A stretch of 64,000 bases of DNA, from positions 2,604,001-2,668,000 of the forward strand of contig JAJFPB010000003.1 of NCBI GenBank assembly GCA_020881915.1, read 5' to 3'. The position numbers were made by a program, and so were the translations under genes. This DNA comes from Paramyrothecium sp. XJ0827. Its lineage: Eukaryota > Ascomycota > Sordariomycetes > Hypocreales > Stachybotryaceae. Below, in pieces: positions 22,720 through 38,755 of the stretch (its first letter is position 1; every line of letters starts with the position of its first letter). A model generated the notes under the pieces. That model was not told where the DNA came from and ran no database searches. It worked only from the letters and a program-made list of their open reading frames with translations.

Positions 22720-23832
22720 GTTGGATGGATGATATTGGGACTCGGTAAGTCTTCAGACGAGCTCTGTTGCTGATGTAGATGTTTCAAGGTCTCCGAGGTT
22801 GCTTAAGGAGGAGGGATCTGGTTGATGAAGTTGGGAAACACTGCCTTCTTATACTTCACGTTCGAGACTCACGGTTCTCGCTTTCCATTTCTCCTCACTC
22901 ACCACTGTACTGATAGGATTTCTACCTGTCAATCGTTCCTCTCCAGGTCGTATCCGTCTCCTCCAACTGTGGCAAACAGTGAGGAACTGCTTCACCATCG
23001 GCAGGCAAACCCCCAGCATCACGGCCTCCTTGCTTCTCGCGAACACAGCCAGTGACTTCAGCACGATCTCGAGGCCTCCCGCTCTAGCTCCTCACCGACA
23101 CTCTTGGAACTGAGCTCAAGCCGTCGAGAGACGCTATCGCATCATGGCCATGTTGTAGCGGATGCGGGAGGCCCCCCATGTGTAGTAGGCGGGAGGCCGA
23201 CTCATAACGAGCGACTGCGACCCTTCTGTCCAGGGCCTGCCCACTTCACAATCTTTCAATCATCAATCAGAACGGCGAGAACAGATTGCGGATCAATCGT
23301 CAGCTCTCGAGAGGTGTAAGGACGCGGGAGGCAGTGCTTGCTCCGCATCATCGGTCATGGAACCGCTTGCCGCTCACTGCCGTCGTTCCATCGGCAAATG
23401 TACAGATTCTCAATCCAACAGCTCGGACAGCTTCATTGGGGCTATCTACCTCCCGGTGAGACGCAGGACAGATAGCGCGAACTGCTCGCTTATGCGTTTC
23501 GGTGTCGCGACACGGTGGCACAAGGTGGTGGCTTCGCGGCAGGCTTCTTCACCCTTGTTGCATGGTCGTCTACAGTCACACATGGTCTCGAAAGTGCAAA
23601 AGCATGGCTTGGCAAAAACTGACATCTTTTTGACTCCTTCGCAATCGTCAAACCATTATCCGAAGTCGTAAGAACCCTGAAAAGCCATTCCACCGTCCCA
23701 GTTGTGGCAAACTCCGTAGACTTACCAGCCCTTCCATCGTCCCATTTAGAGCAAACTCCATAGACTTACCAGCCCTTCCATCGCCTCGTTCTATCAATTT
23801 CACTAGCCCACCAAGGATAGAACATCTGGCTA
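22720..23832. other. Intergenic region
   Basis: This is the promoter of the SMP-like gene plus the 3' flank of the MYND/DUF4470 gene. It contains a 33-bp direct repeat. Short open frames are unconvincing. Confidence 0.45.
23707..23783. repeat. 33-bp direct repeat
   Basis: A 33-bp word beginning GCAAACTCC and ending CTTCCATCG occurs at 23707-23739 and again at 23751-23783, with one mismatch and a 44-bp period. It lies just 3' of the MYND/DUF4470 gene. Confidence 0.85.
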
Positions 23833-26131
23833 TCAAGGCTTGAATGTTATCTCATACGTCCCGAGGGAGGCACAAATCTCCTTCACCCTTTCCTCATAAG
23901 CCGAGTTTACGCTGTGGTCCTCGTAACCTTCATTGTCGATGTCGATCACCTTGATCGTCTCAGTCGTCTCGGTCGTCTCGGTCGTCTCGGTCGTTGCCAT
24001 TGGTGGTGGAATTACTCTCTTGAACTCCACGTAACGCTCTGCGCCCGTGACGCCCGACACGATGAGCCTCTCAAACTCCTCTTGCGCTCCCGGTTGCCCG
24101 GGCCGGAGCTTCAGGTAGTAAGGCGCCTGTTCAATGATTGTGTTCCTCCCCACCATCTCCAGACCAAATCTTTCGGGGTAGTTGGCGAACCCCATCTTTC
24201 GAATAAATCTGCATTTTCCCGTTAGCACTGGTGTTGCTCCATCACCGACAAGGGTCGTCGTCGCCGTCGTTGTCTGCCTTACGCTTGAAACACGTCGTCG
24301 TATTGCGTCAGAATTTGTTGGGAGTGATGCCACTTTATGATCTTGGAGCAAAACGGGAAAGTCATTGGTGTCATGACGTCAATGTACGGAAGAAGGCGTT
24401 CAATCACCGGATTTTCTGGCGCGTTGAATGACTCGTAGTCAGCGCGTGTTGCAGTCTGGTGAACAGCATGTCGATACAAAGCGATCATCGTTGCATGTGG
24501 ATTCACAGAAGGGAGCTGAAGCAGAGGAGTCAATTCCTTTACCGGTGGGCTGATTTCCGAATATGCAATCATCGAAAGATCAGATGTCTAAGAAATGATA
24601 CAGAATGTTAGTATGGTATCATGAGCTGTGGCAGACGCATCTTGCGCTGGCAGCATTCGCCATTATCAAGATTTGATTGCACTAGCATACCAGCATCATT
24701 GGGTTACTTGCCTCTATACGGTCAAAGGTTTGGCCGGGAAGGTGTTTCGGAAGCTCCCGAATTTCCGTGTTCACTACCTGCAGAGACACCTTCAGAGCAG
24801 CGATCCGCTCGAGGAACTTCCGGAGCGTGGCGCGAAGGTAGTAGAAGAGCTGCCCGTACATGTCGTTCCTCGCAAGGCCACTGTAGGCTTGCGCAATCTC
24901 TTCTGCTGACCAGCCACGGAGAGGGTCACCATCATCCTCCTGCCACCAATGAGGTTCGTGCGGCCAGAACGTCCTGCATCAAGTCAGCATTCGGTGTGCT
25001 GCAACGGCCTCTGGTCTTGCAGCGTACGGGTTCGGCACACGGAAGTCGTGTCGAGGATGGCCGTGAGGCAGCAGCAGACCGTCCTTGCGGAACTGCAAGT
25101 AAGCAACGCGGTGCCAAGGAGAGGAGAACTTGCACAGCTCCTGGTCAAGGTAATCTCTTCTCCCTGGAGCCAAAGTCATTTGTCTCCTGGTATCTGCCGT
25201 ACTGTGATGTTCCATCCATTCCGGGAACTTTAAGTAGGACACGAAGTTGAGCCAGTTCTTCTTTGTCAGAGCGCAGGACAGGGTCCGGTCGCCAAACTTC
25301 CAGGTCTTGCGCAAGAGCTGGTCGCGGTTGTGCTCCCCGATATTCTTGTAGACATCCCAGATCAGAGGGAAGACACGCTTTTGTAAGACATCAAGATCCG
25401 ATTTTCGAAAGGCAGCCGAGTACCAGGTATGGATCATGCAATCAATTGCCGCATCCATGTCCTCGACCCGGAGGGCGACGAGAAGAAGCATAACGATACG
25501 TACCACCGTGTCACGATCGTCGCTATTTATGGTCATCTCGATTGGGTGGTTGTAACCAGACGGAAGCTCTGCAATTGTCTTGACAACATTTTGCAGGTCA
25601 TCCGAGCCTTGAACAACAAGATGGCGGGTTAGTTTGCTTCCCATCGAACAGGAACTGCGGCAGAGGAGGCATCGCTTCTCTGGGGCGTCGAGTGCTTACC
25701 TGCAAAGAGAATCTTGACGCCCTCTTCACGATCAACACCTTCGTGTGATTCCAGTTTCAGTACGTCATAGGCAGGCAAGGTACTCCACATATAATTCCAA
25801 GTCTTCAAGGCCTTCCCCGACTTTGGCTCAAAAAATTCAGGATGTCGCCCTTCAGCGACCCAAACCGGCTCCCACGTAGGCTTGCCCAGCTTGGATTTAC
25901 AGTCAAGCCTATGCCTTCGCCAGTGGGCTCTCTGGCATTGAGTGCCGCAGTACTAAGACGAAGAGATCAGCGAACAGGGGTTCAGTGTGGTGGGCCAAGG
26001 GAGGTGTATCTGGCCGTGAAGCATACATTGACAAGATGGCAGTTCCCGCAAGTGGAGGGGCCCCTCTTCGCGCAGTCTGGGTTATCAGGGTGCCAGTTGG
26101 CGCAGAGAATCTCAATCTCTGGAGATGCCAT
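23833..26131 (-). CDS. MYND zinc finger and DUF4470 domain protein
   Basis: Six exons: 26131..26027, 25952..25700, 25607..25028, 24973..24691, 24587..24283 and 24208..23833, giving 633 residues. The MYND finger spans residues 10-53, with C28-x2-C31, C37-x3-C41, H49 and C53 visible and an atypical first pair (C10, C20). DUF4470 follows: LPAYDVLKLESHEG, then the block around SDDLQNVVKTIAELP. The rest matches large fungal paralogue families with this architecture (FRKDGLLLPHGHPRHDF, then PYYLKLRPGQPGAQEEF). The MYND finger suggests protein-protein contacts; no enzyme activity is known. Near residue 580 a 9-bp tandem repeat encodes TTETTETTETTET. The exon 4 donor (gtatgc at 24690) was preferred over a GCAAGT at 24711. 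Such genes expand by duplication in filamentous fungi. Confidence 0.83.
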
Positions 26132-27536
26132 GGCGGCGGTTGGTGTCTACGGCCGGCTCAGCATTGAGCAGCAAGGTGACAATGATGAAGGATGACAGAG
26201 AGAGGGCAATGATGAAGTATGATAGAGAGAGGGCAATGCTGAAGTATGATGAAGAGAGGCAATGATGAAGTATGATGGAGAGAGTGATGGAGAGAGTGAT
26301 GGAGAGAGTGAATGAGGTTGGAATAGCAATGGAGGCAGGACAGAGGAGACCCCTCAGTTAAATGGTATGGCAGAGACAGGTTCCGTTGACCGGGTTCTTG
26401 ACCTCGACTGCATTTCCCGCGCATGCATAGTGATTGTTGGCTGCATACAATCTGCTTGGTTGAAAACCGGTCAAGGACCTGCGGCCAACCAGCGAGCCAG
26501 CGAGCCGTGTCTCGCCTCGTCACCCAACTGCCGTTTTCCCTGCACAATCCAATAAATGCTCGAGAGCAAGCCATCCCGTGTAACCGTTTCGCTTTCAGCT
26601 CGAGCGGGGAGCGATCAGGCATCGAGTCGAGGCCTCGTTTGCCTCTCGTGATCGCCGTCCTCAACCAATTGACCAAGAGAGGCGTCTGGTTGCTTCCTTT
26701 TTCTCAAGCGGATATGCCCGAGCCGGCTTGCTCTGGTGGTGGGTGGAAGCAACCTTGCCGTCGCGGAAAGCCAATTGTTTTTTTCTTTTTCCTTATCTTT
26801 CTTCTCCTCGTTTCCATCCTGCCGCTTGCTACATGCAAGCAGTAGGGATTTCCCGGGCACATGTGACGGGCGACAAGAGTCAATCGCCAGATCATGTTCA
26901 GACATGAGGGGTTGGCTCGGTGTCGTGGCCCGGAAGTGGTCCGCCGGCGCCGGAGCGACGGCCCCAGTCTGTGCTCTTGGAGCTCGACCTCGTGTCTGAG
27001 TGGGGATTCCTGCGTGTCCAAAGACATAATAACATGTGTTCACCTCCTGTACAACCACAGTGCTTCGCGTGCGGATGAAGCGGTACAGTGTGAATGCAAA
27101 CCAAAACGACGAAAAAAAAGAGAGGGGAGATAAAGAAGAAAGAAAAACAAGGCGACCACTCACAGATGATGGGCAGTACGCCTTTCGGCACTTGGTGCCA
27201 AACCTACCTGCAAATCCTCAGACATCCAAGCATACAGACTGGGTAGACAAGTGAAGTGCTGCTTCTTCTGACACAAATAATAATAATAATAACTTGATCA
27301 TATTCAAAGCCGCACATTGTACGATCTATTTCATCATCTCTTCGTCTATCCAAATGCCCTGCTCTATGGCCAGAGTCCGAACTCCATTCCCGCTATGGGA
27401 CGTCATATCCCATCCAGATAGTGACAAATGGTCCCGTCTCCTTTTTGTATCCTGCGATTGTGCTGGTCCCAAAAGATCTCTTTAACATAAAATTATCCGA
27501 AAACAGTCGTCATTTCCAACCCCAAGTTTCCGCTGT
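26132..27536. other. Intergenic region with tandem repeat
   Basis: It holds the MYND/DUF4470 promoter and the 3' flank of ATP sulfurylase. A GA-rich minisatellite sits at its left edge. Several open frames up to 180 codons overlap on opposite strands at 26.4-27.2 kb; their products are Arg/Ser/Leu-biased and were not accepted. Confidence 0.5.
26178..26312. repeat. GA-rich minisatellite (about 27-bp then 12-bp units)
   Basis: Four imperfect copies of a unit of about 27 bp (gcaatgatgaagtatgatagagagag-like) are followed by two to three copies of tgatggagagag. The array begins about 50 bp upstream of the MYND/DUF4470 start codon, so it lies in its promoter or 5' UTR. Confidence 0.85.
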
Positions 27537-32663
<5,127 letters not shown>

Positions 32664-34255
32664 TCAGAGGGTACTGTCCTGCTTGCGAGCCTCTTCGACC
32701 CACTGCCATAGTCGATGGTCCGCGAGGAAACACGGATTCATTTCCGACATCAAAGTCAATTTTCTCGCCACTGCAATCGCATCTGAGTTGATAGTTCTGT
32801 CGGGTGGGAAACAATCCCGCTCTATCTCTCGGAGCTCCTCAATTTCGATGTCATCCTGCTGTAGCTCTGCAAGAAGCTTTTTGTTTTCTTCCCATTGAGC
32901 CCGCTCATGTAACAGGCAAAGAAGGCCATTTGGGCTGCCGCCTTCTCCAGGCTCCGCCTTGTCTACAAGCTCAAACAACTTTCTGAAAAGCTCATGATCG
33001 TTTTTGGAAAGCAACCGAATCAGTCGAGAGAAGTACCATACCTTTTCCGCTGTCTTCCAAAGAGCTGAACATGGCGTCGATGGGGCAATTTTGGGGGCTT
33101 GCTGGCCGAAGCCCGTCCGAAAAGCAGCAGCAAGGAAATCTGACGGTGATACGTCTGAGCTTCCTAGTTGAGGGGTTGCAAGCAGCTCGGTGACTGGGCC
33201 CGATGTTGCCGAACTCCAGTCGATAATGCAAGTGATGTTGAAGTCGTCATCAACATAGAGATTGCCGAGATGAAGGTCGGGGTGAGAAAGAGTGAAGCTT
33301 TGGCCTGCACCGGAGGAAAGATGTGGAGTTATCTCGCTTAGAAACTGACCTGCAATGCAGTAAAAAAGGATATTCTTGCTGTGGACGATTTTTTGTCCAA
33401 CTGCCACAAAATCGTTCCAGCGTCTTGCTGCGGTCCTATAGCTCGCGATGTTCTTATAGTCCAGCATGTCAGGAACTGGCGCGATGAATGCATGGGGCGT
33501 GAGTGAAAGCTCCCGAGCATGGGATGTAAAGGCTGATATGAGAGACTTGAAGTAATCGGTCTCTTGGCTAAATGGGCCTCGATCTATGTCAAGTGAGTCC
33601 CTGTCTTGCCAAGTGAATGACGGTGAAAGGCATTCGCCCAGGGAGTAGCCTCCCATTCCATCGCTGTAAAGTGAGCCGATCTTTGCAAAGCGATGGTCAG
33701 ACAATTCCGACATGATGACGCCGAGCTGGCTCATAATCATCTGTCGATTTTCGTCGGAGATGGGCAGAAGCGGCCGACGATGTTGCAATTCTGGCATGTG
33801 CTGCACAACTTGAGACCAGTCGTAGGACCCCAGAGATCGGCCTGCAGCTTTGCTCTGGAGTATATACGGCACGCCAATCTCATTATCGCTGGATCCGCTG
33901 AGGAGAGACAATGCTTAGAACTTGCCATCGCGTCAGGTCAGGTCACTCGCCTGTATGAGTAGACCTCGGGCACAGGGATTGAGGTGAAGCTCTTGAGATA
34001 CATCAATGTGGCTGCTTCACTCTCAACAGTCTTGGAAGCTGTTTCGGCCGAGTAAAAGCTATGCATATCGGTCTTGGGCGAGCGAAAGACCCACTCGATG
34101 CCATCGTCGAAGGTGACGAAGACGACCCAGTGTAGGCTGCCACTCTTGGGCATTTGAGACGTGTCGCAAGTACATGGTCGACCGCGGCGCTGTTCGGAGA
34201 GAGCGAGGAGCGCCTCCAGGTCGAAGTCTGCGTAGTAATAGATGTTGTCCTTCAT
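32664..34255 (-). CDS. Aminoglycoside phosphotransferase (APH)-fold protein
   Basis: Exons 34255..33951 and 33897..32664 encode 512 residues. The N-lobe is at about 40-110 (HWVVFVTFDDGIEWVFRSPK; later VPYILQSKAAGRSL). The catalytic loop is HPDLHLGNLY at about residue 306, matching HxDxxxxN, and is followed by ITCIIDWSSA, the metal-binding Asp. Fungi have many APH-fold proteins that phosphorylate small molecules or are of unknown substrate, so the name does not imply drug resistance. The only intron consistent with frame is 33898..33950 with a GC donor (ACAG|gcgagt) and cag acceptor. The C-terminal third is a helical extension (LLAELQQDDIEIEELREIER). Confidence 0.82.
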
Positions 34256-35896
34256 GGCAGCATGCGTAACAGGTCTGAGGCCGCAGCTCGAAAGGAAGAA
34301 ATGAGAGTCGAGGGTGGACGTTCGAGAGGGCGTGGTCGGTCAATCAGGCTCACAATACGTGCAGCTCTGCCGCAGCCTTGTCCCATCTTAGTGCAACCTA
34401 AGTCGAGGTAACGCTGAACAACAAACGCTGAAGCAACATGGGCCATTGGCGAGAGGATGGAAGGGCGTTCTGTTTCCACTTCATGTTTGTCTGTTGGCCA
34501 AAGAGCTCCAGCAAGATGAGAGAATCTCGCTCCTCCAGGTACAACGTAGAGGCGTGCAGCAGTGAGAATTCCAAGGGCCCTCTTTATGTTACCGGGTGCG
34601 TCTCCCAAGACCCACTAGACCCCAAGAAAGTCATCATTTTACATCAACAACAGGAAGAAATAAGGAACAGTTAAAACATATATTGGACAACAAACACTTC
34701 GAAGTGAAAAAAATGAGTATAACTCATATAGCTAGAATACCACTCCAAGTTTGATCGAGTCAAAACGATTACCATTGTCTTTTTTTCCCCATCCAAACAG
34801 ATACAATGCTCTATTCTTCTACCTTGCCTCTACAGGGTATGTCTGAAAAAAACCCCCCCACCCCTACGTTCTCTCCACTGGTGGGCCGGGTGCAGGGGCC
34901 AAACCAACACATGCCTGCAGGTACACACAGGAGGTACGTGCGTGCCTACTACAATGGCAGAATGGCAAAGGGGTGACAGAAAAGCTCTCTCCAAGCTGGT
35001 GCTTTCGGTGGCCTCGCTTTTTCTGTCACCCACTTGACAGGCATCGTCGCTGCTGGGCAGCGCCAAGAAAAGAACCGACCCCGGCGATCTTGATGTGACA
35101 CGATTGGAGAGCCAGAAGGGCAATTTCTCTTGGCGTCACAGCCAAGTCGAGGGCCTTGCACTTATCGTCGACTAACCAACGGGATTCACAACTTGACTTC
35201 TCTTGGCTCCAATTCCCCGGATGTGGGCCGTCCCATCCCCAGGCTTCCTCCAAGGTGGTTAGCCGTCTCCTTTTCCCACCATCGCGCTTCTCTTATCTTT
35301 GTCTTAATCTTAATCTTCTTTTCCTCCTTGCTTCCAGCAGGAGAGAAGCATCTCCATGACGAAGGCAAACGGCGGAACGAGTGCGCGCGCCGTCGCACCT
35401 TCAAGACGCAAGCGCCCGCACATAGCGTCGATACGAACCGTCTAGCAGAGTCAGTTGCGGAACATTCGACAGAAACGCCACGTTCCATCCCGTCTGTGCA
35501 CCATCCCTTAGCCGTCTGAGATCGTTGCCGCGCTATGAACTTTGTCGACAAACCGTGTTAGCTTAATTGTTTCCCTTAATCGCGGCATCACCTTTTCGGT
35601 TTGCGCTCGCCTCCTCCCCGGCCTTTGCGACGGACCTTCCTTCTCTCGCATCTGTAGAGAAGGATTCAGCAGTCGGCGACCACCCGTGCTCCCTGAGCGA
35701 TACTCGGTATTAGTCTCGACAAACTAGAAGCATTGGCATCACTTATACTTGTCAATCGAACTCACACCGTTCCCGTGGCGTTTGACGACCTGGACAAGCC
35801 TGGGGAACCCGAAGCCTGAGAGCACAGCACACGACCAAAGGGCCACAGTGCCCAGCAACCACTTCATCCTTGACAACTGGATTCGCGCAAAACAAA
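34256..35896. other. Divergent promoter region
   Basis: This 1.6-kb region separates the divergent APH-fold and TRP-like genes. It includes an AT-rich patch (34.65-34.80 kb) and a pyrimidine-rich segment (35.27-35.34 kb) that may mark the TRP-like promoter or leader. No gene is seen. Confidence 0.5.
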
Positions 35897-38755
35897 ATGG
35901 TGCCTTGGGGACGGAGACGAACAGTGCTGCTTTGGCATGTATTGGTCGTGCTCGCGTTCGTTTGCTCGGCCTGGGCAAGGGACCCAGTCTTGATCAACGG
36001 CACCAGCCTGAATGGCGAGGTACGGGAACTCGACGTCTCCAGGTTACCTGCTCTGTGGACTGGGCAATTTGCCGATTGCATGAACGATGAGAGTCTGTTC
36101 AATGTTACCAAGTTCGATACGGCATACTATTCCGACAATTCGACTGTCTTGTTCCATCTCGATGGGTCAACCAACATCCAACAAGATTCCATCATCAGTG
36201 AGCTTGATTCCCCTGGCAAATTCATCCTGTGTGCGAGACTGACCTCGGCAACCTTAGTACATCTTTCCGTCGAGATCTATGGTGTCAACAGATTCAACAA
36301 GACTTACGATCCTTGCGAGGACCAAATCAGCAGTCTCTGCCCCTTGTCTGCTGAAAGCCCCATCGAGGCCTTTGTCGTTTTCCCTGTTGGCCAGGGCGAT
36401 GTCTCTGGTATTCCTTCCATTGCCCTTGGCATTCCAGATCTAGAAGGTTTTGCGCGTTTGCAGATCTTCTCCAACTCGACCCAGACGCAAATCGGATGCT
36501 TCCAGGCAGTCATGACCAACGGCAACAGTCTGTCTCAGCCCCAATACGTTGGCTCCATAATGGGTGGTTTTGTGTTCCTGGCCGTCCTCGCCTCGTTTGC
36601 TACTGCTATATATGGTGTCAAAGTCACAAGTATAAGGATGCACTACGCACACTCGTTGTCAGTCCTGGTCATATTCGAGACGCTGCACTCAATCTTCTTT
36701 TCCGGCGCTCTTTCGGTGCATTGGCCGAGCGTACTACCTGCATGGTGGAGCAACTTTGCTTGGACGGCTGGCATGTTTGGGAACGAGCAGATGATCCGAT
36801 CCCTCAGCTCCTTCACGGGCAACAATGGCAACGTCAGTCAAGTCGGTGGCGCTGGATCAACTACTATCAACAATGGCGGCGGTATGCTGCGGCAAATATA
36901 CGGACGATCACTGCCCCTCGTTGAGGCTTCCTTGGTCAGCCTGACACGTCGCGCCGAATACAATCCAGATGACCCATACGATTACAATTGGGGTGGTGCG
37001 CCCCAAGCTCCCGGTATGCCCGTTCCTGGTACATGGCCAGGCTTGGCTGGAACGTTGTCGGCTGCGAATATCCCTCCAGCCGAGGCGTTCATCCTTAGCA
37101 TCATATGGTTGATGGTGGTTCTAGGAGGCGTTGCTCTCCTAATCGTTGCTGCAAAGCTTATCCTTGATTTCTTAGTCTACTCAAAGCTATTGAAGACAGA
37201 TGGCTTCGACTACTTCCGATCGCATTTGCTTGGATACGTGGCTGCCGGTGTTCTCAGAACACTTTTCATCGCCTTCTTCGCCATCATGACCTTGGCCATG
37301 TATCAATTTGCCTTGGGTGGACCAGCCGGACCTATTGCGATTGCGGCGGTCGTGTGGGTCATTCTTTTCGTGGGCCTTGGGGGTCTATCGGCGTATGCGT
37401 GGTACATCCGCCACAAGGATGGGAAATTTGAGGTGTGCCCTGATACAATACGCGTGGAGCGTGGCAAGCTCTTCAAGAAGCTTCCGTTTATCGCCTTGAC
37501 TCGAGGAAGCAAGATCAGTGAAGAAGAGCCTCCCGAGAAGCCATTTCTTTACACGACAATGCCCTGTAAACAGATTAAATACACGCCTAAAACCCCGGAC
37601 AGCCCAGCCGTGCATCACGATGAAGCATACGTCAAGCGCTTTGGCTGGCTCTCCGCCCGGTACCGTCGCACACGATGGTGGTTTTTCACGATCTACCTGG
37701 GCTACCAGTTTGTCCGGGCATGCTTCATTGGGGCCGGAGCACGGAATCCCCTCGCTCAAGTTTTCGGTCTTTTCGTGTTCGAGATCCTGGCTCTGACTGT
37801 ATTTATCAAGCTGAAGCCTTTCGAAGGCGCGCGGAACTCGGCCCTGGCCATGTGGATGCTGTCTGTTTCCAAGATCATCACCACGGGTCTTTCCATTGCG
37901 TTCCTGCCTGACTTCAACGTTGGGAGAATTGGGACTACGGTCATTGGCCTTATTATCGTCGTGATACAGGGTTTCCTGGTCGTTGCAGTACTGGTACTAA
38001 TCTTGATCGGCATCGTGTCCTCTTGGATGTCCTTGGCCCGAAATCGAGAACGATTCAATCGTTTCTTGGATCCGGTTCGGATTACGTACTACGAGAAGAT
38101 GGCGGCTCGTGCCAAAGACTTGCCTGGCGTGCCTGGGAATCAACACGATCCGGAACATGTTGTTAACCTTGGCTCTCAAACATTTGACGTGAAGGACGTT
38201 AGACGAGCGCCCAAGATTGAGGATGAGCATCCAGACAATATTCCTGGTATTGACGCACATGTCGCGGCAATTGCCCAGAATCGCCATAGCCGTGCAAATA
38301 GCACGAGTTCGCGCTACTCAACCAGCAGTCTCCCACGGAGGGCCCGTGTTCATCGGGCGTCTTGGAGCTCCAAAGACTTTGCGCAATGGGATGCAGAAAC
38401 TAGCCGAGCTGACCACCAGCGGCTGAGCCGTGCGCGTAGTAACTCGTTGAGGCTACAAGCCGCGAGGCAGAGTGGAATGAGCACGCCGCCACCGAGAAGA
38501 CCCATGACGCCAACGAGGGAACAAATGGAAGAGAATGTCTTGACCACAGATACGGATCTGATAGGTGGTCCCGCTTCACTCATCAACAGCCCCGAGGAGA
38601 TAGAATCTGGAAAAGTTGATGACGCTGCAGCGAAAGAAAAGCAGACCCTGGCACCTCCGACACCCACAACATTGAACACACAGGACGGCGGCGACGTGCT
38701 ACACAGCGTGTCGCCCTTAACGCCAACGGACCCGGAGCACAAGGACGTCAAATAA
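35897..38755 (+). CDS. TRP-like / FLC family membrane protein
   Basis: A single exon of 952 residues. A signal peptide (residues 1-27, RRTVLLWHVLVVLAFVCSAWA) leads into an ML-like luminal domain (about 30-200) with several Cys and Asn-linked glycosylation sites (NGTS, NVTK, NSTV). From about 215 there are eight to nine membrane helices, including VGSIMGGFVFLAVLASFATA, AFILSIIWLMVVLGGVALLI and IGTTVIGLIIVVIQGFLVVA. The cytosolic tail (about 715-952) is Ser/Arg/Thr-rich with phosphosite-like SP/TP pairs. This is the fungal TRP-like channel family that includes budding-yeast FLC proteins and fission-yeast Pkd2, with roles in calcium handling, cell wall and haem/FAD transport. The start is the ATG immediately before the signal peptide. 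Confidence 0.87.
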   Translation: MVPWGRRRTVLLWHVLVVLAFVCSAWARDPVLINGTSLNGEVRELDVSRLPALWTGQFADCMNDESLFNVTKFDTAYYSDNSTVLFHLDGSTNIQQDSIISELDSPGKFILCARLTSATLVHLSVEIYGVNRFNKTYDPCEDQISSLCPLSAESPIEAFVVFPVGQGDVSGIPSIALGIPDLEGFARLQIFSNSTQTQIGCFQAVMTNGNSLSQPQYVGSIMGGFVFLAVLASFATAIYGVKVTSIRMHYAHSLSVLVIFETLHSIFFSGALSVHWPSVLPAWWSNFAWTAGMFGNEQMIRSLSSFTGNNGNVSQVGGAGSTTINNGGGMLRQIYGRSLPLVEASLVSLTRRAEYNPDDPYDYNWGGAPQAPGMPVPGTWPGLAGTLSAANIPPAEAFILSIIWLMVVLGGVALLIVAAKLILDFLVYSKLLKTDGFDYFRSHLLGYVAAGVLRTLFIAFFAIMTLAMYQFALGGPAGPIAIAAVVWVILFVGLGGLSAYAWYIRHKDGKFEVCPDTIRVERGKLFKKLPFIALTRGSKISEEEPPEKPFLYTTMPCKQIKYTPKTPDSPAVHHDEAYVKRFGWLSARYRRTRWWFFTIYLGYQFVRACFIGAGARNPLAQVFGLFVFEILALTVFIKLKPFEGARNSALAMWMLSVSKIITTGLSIAFLPDFNVGRIGTTVIGLIIVVIQGFLVVAVLVLILIGIVSSWMSLARNRERFNRFLDPVRITYYEKMAARAKDLPGVPGNQHDPEHVVNLGSQTFDVKDVRRAPKIEDEHPDNIPGIDAHVAAIAQNRHSRANSTSSRYSTSSLPRRARVHRASWSSKDFAQWDAETSRADHQRLSRARSNSLRLQAARQSGMSTPPPRRPMTPTREQMEENVLTTDTDLIGGPASLINSPEEIESGKVDDAAAKEKQTLAPPTPTTLNTQDGGDVLHSVSPLTPTDPEHKDVK

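Noticed and set aside
24588..24711. GC donor (GAG|gcaagt at 24711) in the MYND/DUF4470 gene
   Set aside because: A canonical gtatgc donor at 24690 in the same phase keeps EASN, which fits the family better, so this intron was not counted as GC-AG.
26158..27191. Several 100-180-codon frames on both strands
   Set aside because: Simple-sequence and charged low-complexity products, including the translated minisatellite.
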